Below, piece by piece: positions 41,964 through 46,376 of a stretch of 46,376 nucleotides of DNA (the stretch's first letter is position 1; each line of letters begins with the position of its first letter). This DNA comes from Candidatus Zixiibacteriota bacterium (lineage in GTDB: Bacteria; Zixibacteria; MSB-5A5; WJJR01; JAJRUJ01), in NCBI GenBank assembly GCA_020051695.1, contig JAGVQM010000018.1, positions 1 to 46,376 on the forward strand. Direction: 5' to 3'. A program made the position numbers and the translations under genes. Under the pieces are notes generated by a model. The model searched no databases. It saw nothing but the letters and a program-made list of their open reading frames with translations, and had not been told where the DNA came from.

Positions 41964-42257
41964 TCAATGCGTCCAGTGACCGGCAACCCAGGTATGGCCG
42001 CGTGCAGTTTTTTTCCAGTGGCCGGCGACCCAGCGCCCCTGGGGATTTTTCACCCAGTGGCCTGACTTCCATACATATTCGTTGCCGTTCCAATACCAGT
42101 TCCCGGTGACCCACAGGGCATTAGGACCGGGGGCAGCCGGCGTGACTTCCGCTTTGGCCGGGGGCGGGGGGCCGGGAGCATACACCGTGGCCGCGCAGCC
42201 GGCCAGAAAAAGACAAAGGACCGCAGCAGCCAGCATACCGATCAGCAGCTTATTCAT
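41964..42257 (-). CDS. YXWGXW-repeat-type lipoprotein
   Basis: A 97-residue lipoprotein: signal peptide with lipobox LAGC (Cys about residue 21), a Pro/Ala linker, then a repeat of the form 'WV.G.W...G..Y.WK.GHWVK' and two GHW copies (GRWVAGHWKK, TWVAGHWTH). This matches the YXWGXW repeat family of small outer-membrane-associated proteins, of unknown function. The tandem ATG at 42260/42257 has GGAGG before it; the second ATG has the better spacing. It has its own terminator and no obvious partner. Confidence 0.85.
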   Translation of the reverse strand: MNKLLIGMLAAAVLCLFLAGCAATVYAPGPPPPAKAEVTPAAPGPNALWVTGNWYWNGNEYVWKSGHWVKNPQGRWVAGHWKKTARGHTWVAGHWTH

Positions 42258-42365
42258 CATTCCTCCCAGTTTTTCGACATGGTGAACAGCGATGCCTTTG
42301 TTGGATTATCGGCAATTTTGGCGGCCGCATGTAACCGACATCCAAGTTATTCCAAGCCAAGCGAA

Positions 42366-42392
42366 TAAAAAAACCGGGCGGGATGCCCGGTT
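42366..42392 (-). terminator. Terminator after the membrane TPR protein gene
   Basis: An 8-bp stem (AACCGGGC / GCCCGGTT) with a five-base loop is followed by seven or more T on the minus strand, about 45 bases beyond the stop at 42439. Confidence 0.85.
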
Positions 42393-42438
42393 AATATTTT
42401 GCTGCCGTTAATGATACGGTAATATTTTCGAATGCCGG

Positions 42439-43137
42439 CTACTCCAGCGGGGGCGCCAGGTAGCGGCGCTCATACATATACATTGCCGCGGGTTCTTTGA
42501 CGCGCGGTTCATCGGCGAAGTGGGTAGTGATCAGTTCATAGGCTTGCATGGCCTTAAGCGAATCGCCGGCGGCGCAAGCCGTACGCACGGCAGAAAACAA
42601 CAACTCGCCTGCCATAATGCTCTTGGGATCAATTTCGGCGGCCTGGCGATAAGTTTCCGAGGCAGCGGCAAATTCACCCTTTTGCTCCAGGCATCCGGCA
42701 ATACCCCAGTGCGAGGAAATACTCATCAACTGGTCGTCGCCATATTCATCGAGATACCGTTTGTACAGGTTTTCCGCTTCGTTGAAATCCCGCTGAGCAT
42801 AATACGCGTTGGCCAGCGAAAAGCAGGCCAGACCCGCCAGAGGCGAGCCGCCGTGCTCGTCGATGATTTTGCGGTAGTCGATAATGGCTATGGCGGTGTT
42901 TCCCGAACGCATTTCCACCGATGCCCGGCCGTATAGCTCCTGGACCTCGGTCTTTTTGGCGCTTTGCCGGCCGACCAGCAGGACAATAATCACAATAACG
43001 GCGACAATCCCGCCCACAATGCCCAGGATGGTCCGTTTGTACTTCTGAAATTGTTCAGTTAAATAGAATACGCCGGAGACAAACTGGTCCTGTTTGATTT
43101 CTTTTTTGGTGATCCGGCCGGTGGTCTTGGGAGTCAT
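42439..43137 (-). CDS. Membrane-anchored TPR protein, YfgM-like
   Basis: A 232-residue bitopic protein: basic N-terminal cytoplasmic segment (TTGRITKKEIKQDQFVSGVFYLTEQFQKYKR), one membrane helix (TILGIVGGIVAVIVIIVLLVG) and about four TPR-like repeats outside (ASVEMRSGNTAIAIIDYRKIID, LACFSLANAYYAQRDFNEAENLYKRYLDEYG, GCLEQKGEFAAASETYRQAAE). The layout matches YfgM/ancillary SecYEG-translocon TPR proteins, which help chaperone handover. AAGGG five bases upstream supports the ATG. It is a single-gene unit flanked by terminators. Confidence 0.8.
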   Translation of the reverse strand: MTPKTTGRITKKEIKQDQFVSGVFYLTEQFQKYKRTILGIVGGIVAVIVIIVLLVGRQSAKKTEVQELYGRASVEMRSGNTAIAIIDYRKIIDEHGGSPLAGLACFSLANAYYAQRDFNEAENLYKRYLDEYGDDQLMSISSHWGIAGCLEQKGEFAAASETYRQAAEIDPKSIMAGELLFSAVRTACAAGDSLKAMQAYELITTHFADEPRVKEPAAMYMYERRYLAPPLE

Positions 43138-43235
43138 GTTTACCCTTTCAGTTGATTATCCCGGTGCGCGGGTCGGACCGGCCCGCAACTACCGGTGTGC
43201 AGCGTCCAGCTAGGATATCGGCAATAACCCACCTT

Positions 43236-43264
43236 TAAAAAAGGCGAAACCGCAGGGTTCCGCC
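43236..43264 (-). terminator. Terminator after the second OmpP1/FadL gene
   Basis: GGCGAAACC pairs with GGTTCCGCC (one A-C mismatch) around a short loop. It is followed by six T on the minus strand, about 35 bases beyond the stop at 43299. Confidence 0.8.
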
Positions 43265-43298
43265 CGTTGATATCGACCAGCAACTTCCTCCCCGGCGC

Positions 43299-44765
43299 CT
43301 AGAAATAGCCGGTAAAATTCAACGAAAGACGGCTCTGGTTTAACTTGTACTCCCGGTCGTACCCGGCCAGTTCATACCGGCTGAAATCATGGCCGTTGGA
43401 ACTGGTCACCAACCAGTAATCCCCGGAATCACCCGATGATGCGCTCGTGTATTCATATGAGAAATCCAGGTGGATCTGGCTCCAGTGAATCCCCGTACCG
43501 AAAGCAAAACCGAAACCCATGTTCTGGTCCGAGGTGGCCCCGGGGTCGACCATAACATCAAATACCGGAATATTATAATATTGAACCAGATTATTCCGGG
43601 TCCCCGAGGTGTTGCCGGAAACCATGGGCTCATTGCGGAACCCAATCCGCAAGGGAATCCGACCGTAATTCGACTCCACAATATACTCCGCGCCAAGGCG
43701 GATTTGGTGCAAATTATACCAACTCGTCGGAAAATCGGTAAAGGCACTCGCCGGATTGGGGATCCCCTCGTGTTCGTTTTCCCGGGGTTCCTCCGTTTGC
43801 TGGGTGGAGATGTTGCCGTCCTTGAACTTCCGGAACTGGTAATCAAGGGCCACCAGCAGTTTTTCCGTCAGTTGATATGAACCGCCCAGTCCGATCGAGT
43901 ACGGAATTTCGATTTTCCGTTCGGTAATGAATATCGCCTCCATGGCGTCGTAATGGATATCGCGGCTGACGCTTTGCATGAACGTTTGGTAATCCAATTG
44001 TTGCGTCAAAGTCCAGGGCGAGGTGTAGGTCAGACCGGCTGACCACTTGTCCCCACGATACATCAGCCCCAGGGTTCCGAAAACGCCCGAATAATCGACA
44101 TCGGCGGTCATGTTCATAAGCAAACTGTCAACGAAGGTAATGCCCTGGTATTCATATGGTTCAGAATACCAAGTGAAGAAATCCTGGTCTTTACGGTCAC
44201 CCAGTGCGAGGTGGATACCGCCGCCGACGGTCAAATTAGAGGTTATTTGCGTGCCGAGCCCCAGGATATTCACTGCGGCCAGACTGCCGATCGAACGGCG
44301 CCGCGTATCGACGTTTTGCACTACATCAATCGCCCCGGTAGTGGTCGTAAACGACGCAAAGATACCGTCCTCATAAAAAATATCCTGCAGGCGATAATAC
44401 GACACACCAATGACAAATTCATGTTCGCGCAGGGTCATCGGGGCGATAAACGACCAGTAGCCCACGCTGCCCAGGTTATCGGAGGCCTCGCCGAAGCCGA
44501 CCGGGTTGTTTTCCACTGCTGCATGAACGAGGTTCCAGTTCATCGAGGTCTGTACGCCCTCGTTGTACGGCAAACCTGCGGGATTCCAGGTCAATGCTGA
44601 ACCATCATCGGAAACAGCCAAAAACGCACCACCCATCCCCCGCGCGCGCGCGCCGGACCCGAGGAAATTCCAATCATAATACGATTCGTACCGCAATCCC
44701 TGGGCCACGGCCAGACTCGCCACACCAACCAACACTCCTGTTAGTATAAACACGCGAAATTTCAT
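43299..44765 (-). CDS. OmpP1/FadL-type outer membrane protein, second copy
   Basis: A 488-residue outer-membrane beta-barrel protein. After the signal peptide (MKFRVFILTGVLVGVASLAVA) it has the hatch-domain opening GSGARARGMGGAFLAVSDDGSALTWNPAGLPYNEG, similar to the paralogue at 32.3 kb. A long run of amphipathic beta strands follows, with the terminal strand LNQSRLSLNFTGYF ending in Phe. The frame is open to 44924, but the signal peptide begins at ATG 44765 with a GGAGG site. A good promoter lies at 44820-44848. The ligand is unknown; it shares only the hatch signature clearly with the first copy. Confidence 0.88.
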   Translation of the reverse strand: MKFRVFILTGVLVGVASLAVAQGLRYESYYDWNFLGSGARARGMGGAFLAVSDDGSALTWNPAGLPYNEGVQTSMNWNLVHAAVENNPVGFGEASDNLGSVGYWSFIAPMTLREHEFVIGVSYYRLQDIFYEDGIFASFTTTTGAIDVVQNVDTRRRSIGSLAAVNILGLGTQITSNLTVGGGIHLALGDRKDQDFFTWYSEPYEYQGITFVDSLLMNMTADVDYSGVFGTLGLMYRGDKWSAGLTYTSPWTLTQQLDYQTFMQSVSRDIHYDAMEAIFITERKIEIPYSIGLGGSYQLTEKLLVALDYQFRKFKDGNISTQQTEEPRENEHEGIPNPASAFTDFPTSWYNLHQIRLGAEYIVESNYGRIPLRIGFRNEPMVSGNTSGTRNNLVQYYNIPVFDVMVDPGATSDQNMGFGFAFGTGIHWSQIHLDFSYEYTSASSGDSGDYWLVTSSNGHDFSRYELAGYDREYKLNQSRLSLNFTGYF

Positions 44766-44819
44766 ACTCGTTCCATCCTCCCGCCTGTCATCCGAGTTCG
44801 CACACTCGTTAAACCCTTG

Positions 44820-44848
44820 AATAAATTTGCAGTATCTGCTAGTGTCAA
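44820..44848 (-). promoter_or_regulatory. Promoter of the second OmpP1/FadL gene
   Basis: On the minus strand a perfect TTGACA (44843-44848) and TTTATT (44820-44825) are spaced by exactly 17 bases, about 55 bases before the ATG. The -35 is consensus; the -10 matches four of six. Confidence 0.6.
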
Positions 44849-45062
44849 CTGTTTTTTGCCGCGGGAACCGAGCTTTTGGCATAATGTGCATACGTCGTAA
44901 TCCCCGCGACGCCGCCCGGTTCAACCATGTTACTCCAGGCAGAAAACCGCCATGAGCAAGAGGGGGGGCCTCCGGGGCAATACCCTGCCGGGCCGGTGTT
45001 TATTCCCCGTCAAACAGCGGTTTCCGGTTGCGTAAAAGCAGTGCGTCCACTTGATTACCGCG

Positions 45063-46376
45063 ATGGACCGCATGATAACCATTGCTGTCTGTGGGGCCGG
45101 GACGGTAAACGACGCGCTGGCGGCCCGCGCGGAAACCCTCGGCCGCGCCATTGCGGGCCTCACCCGCAGGACCAGTTCCGGCGGCTTCATCCCTGAGATC
45201 GATGGCCTTCGTTTCATTCCCATCGCCTGGGTGGTCATCTACCACGTCAATCAGGTGCTCCGGACCGAGTACGGAGGCCCTTCCAAGGAGGATCGGTTCA
45301 TCCAGTTCGTGAAGGTGGGGGCCTTCGCCCCGCACCTGTTCTTCGTGATCAGCGGATTCGTGCTGGCGCTCCCATTTGCGGCTCACCATCTGTCCGGCAG
45401 GAAGAAGGTGAGGGTGGGCGCGTACTACCTCCGGCGCGTGACCAGGCTCTGGCCAGCATACGTCGTCATTATGAGTTGCCTCTTCTTGTGGAGGCTCCCT
45501 GCAGAGCCGTCCGTTTCCCGTTCTCTTGCTCCTCACTACTTGATTGGGCTCCTCTTCCAACACGACCTGACCTACGGCACCGCTAATCCCCTCAACGGCG
45601 TCGCGTGGAGTCTCGAGGTTGAAATCCAGTTCTACGCTCTCCTGCCTCTCCTCGCGATGGTGTTCGCCGTGAAGGACGTGCGACTGCGCCGAGGGATCAT
45701 CGTCGCCGTGGTGGTGACCGCGATCGTGCTGCAGCGGAATATGAGCATGTACGCCTATGCGTGCGGACCGCGGCCCTGCCAGTCGGTCGTGAACTTCATC
45801 CAGTTCTTCTTGGTCGGTTTTCTGCTGGCGGATATCTACCTCGCGGACTGGAAGGGCAGGCCTTCGCGTCATTGGGGGTGGGACGTTGTCTGGCTGGCCA
45901 GCGTGTTCGCTCTGGCCTACGTCCTGAGGCCTGTGGTACCGCAGAGTTCGCCACTGCGGCACTGGATGTTCCCTCCGCTGGTTCTCGTGTTCTTCCTTTC
46001 GGCACTAAGGGGCGCGGCGATGTCCCGTGTCCTGAGGGCCCCCGTGATCTTTACGGTTGGAGGCATGTGCTACACGATCTACCTGCTCCACTTCGTGATC
46101 ATCACGTTCCTGATCCGGAACCTGACGAGGACGCTGGTAGGGTCTTCACCCTCGAACCTCGACATCGTGGTGCAGTCGATCCTGCTAGTTCCCGCGGTCC
46201 TAGTTGTCAGCTCCTTGTTCTTTGCGGCAGTTGAGCGCCCCACGATGAACAAGCGATGGCCACAGTTGCTGGCTGCGTGGGTGAGGCAACTCGCGTCGGG
46301 ACGGCGGACACGAGCTGTCGCGCTCCTTTCCGGCGCTGAGTCGGAGCTTCGGCCGGCCGCGCCGACCGCCCTTGGG
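45063..46376 (+). CDS. Acyltransferase family 3 (OafA/YrhL-type) membrane protein, cut by the window edge
   Basis: The frame is open without stop from ATG 45063 to the end of the window (438 residues so far). It is a polytopic membrane acyltransferase: EIDGLRFIPIAWVVIYHVN with the catalytic His61, PHLFFVISGFVLALPF, YYLRRVTRLWPAYVVI, PLNGVAWSLEVEIQFYALLPLLA, then several further helices. The family O-acetylates or O-acylates sugars of surface polysaccharides. The first 45 residues are atypically long before the first conserved block, so the true start is uncertain; an in-frame TAA about 25 bases upstream limits it. It prefers CTC for Leu and TTC for Phe more than its neighbours do. No clear ribosome site. 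A long antisense frame is a shadow of it. Confidence 0.87.
   Translation, partial: MDRMITIAVCGAGTVNDALAARAETLGRAIAGLTRRTSSGGFIPEIDGLRFIPIAWVVIYHVNQVLRTEYGGPSKEDRFIQFVKVGAFAPHLFFVISGFVLALPFAAHHLSGRKKVRVGAYYLRRVTRLWPAYVVIMSCLFLWRLPAEPSVSRSLAPHYLIGLLFQHDLTYGTANPLNGVAWSLEVEIQFYALLPLLAMVFAVKDVRLRRGIIVAVVVTAIVLQRNMSMYAYACGPRPCQSVVNFIQFFLVGFLLADIYLADWKGRPSRHWGWDVVWLASVFALAYVLRPVVPQSSPLRHWMFPPLVLVFFLSALRGAAMSRVLRAPVIFTVGGMCYTIYLLHFVIITFLIRNLTRTLVGSSPSNLDIVVQSILLVPAVLVVSSLFFAAVERPTMNKRWPQLLAAWVRQLASGRRTRAVALLSGAESELRPAAPTALG

Noticed and set aside
45000-45962. 320-codon minus-strand frame at the right edge
   Set aside because: It is antisense to the acyltransferase gene, whose motifs are clear. The minus translation is low-complexity and charged.
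1-46376. CRISPR arrays, insertion sequences, rRNA genes
   Set aside because: No regularly spaced repeats, transposase motifs or rRNA-like sequence were seen on either strand.

Overview
The window is a G+C-rich, gene-dense bacterial chromosome segment. It looks like an uncultivated Gram-negative lineage, plausibly of the FCB superphylum (Zixibacteria, Latescibacteria or similar). The reasons are two OmpP1/FadL-type outer-membrane proteins, lipoproteins with lipoboxes, a secreted protein with a cohesin-like domain, a DUF4321 protein beside tatA, and the short archaeal-type phosphatidylserine decarboxylase paired with pssA. The lineage is an inference; no rRNA or phylogenetic marker was compared.

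Region 1 (about 0.1-14.5 kb, + strand) is envelope biogenesis and housekeeping. A glycan module (GT4, dolichyl-phosphate-mannose-synthase-like GT2, rhamnosyltransferase-like GT2, WecA/TagO-like transferase) runs into accA, a Trm112-like zinc protein and a PTS EIIA/PtsN-like protein. The elongasome genes mreC, mreD, mrdA (PBP2) and rodA follow, interrupted by an opposite-strand gene for a strikingly Trp/Tyr-rich secreted protein. After rodA come comF, a XerC/D recombinase and a pseudo-receiver/degenerate GGDEF protein.

Region 2 (14.5-22.4 kb, - strand) is a long collinear block read from 22.4 kb downward: ecfT, truA, transaldolase-like, purB, psd, pssA, purS, purQ, DUF4321, tatA and an unknown gene ending at a good terminator. 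It links purine synthesis, phospholipid synthesis and protein export. An isochorismatase-like hydrolase lies beyond it.

Region 3 (22.5-35.4 kb) holds a membrane glycosyltransferase fused to TPRs and the cohesin-type secreted protein (+ strand). On the - strand lie an ECF sigma/anti-sigma pair behind holA, a small RNase H-like protein, dGTPase, an esterase-fold lipoprotein lacking its nucleophile serine, an OmpP1/FadL protein and an M29 aminopeptidase.

Region 4 (35.7-39.7 kb, + strand) begins with tmRNA (ssrA, tag ADDYSYALAA). Immediately after its 3' end comes a lower-G+C accessory stretch: a XRE regulator with a near-consensus promoter and flanking inverted repeats, a multi-pass membrane protein, a SEL1-repeat protein, a short or broken secreted peptide, a two-TM protein and a small four-cysteine protein. 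It resembles an island or relic at the ssrA integration hotspot, but no integrase is present.

Region 5 (39.7-46.4 kb) has, on the - strand, an S9 peptidase, a YXWGXW-type lipoprotein, a membrane-anchored TPR protein and a second OmpP1/FadL protein, most with clear terminators. An acyltransferase-3 gene on the + strand runs off the right edge.
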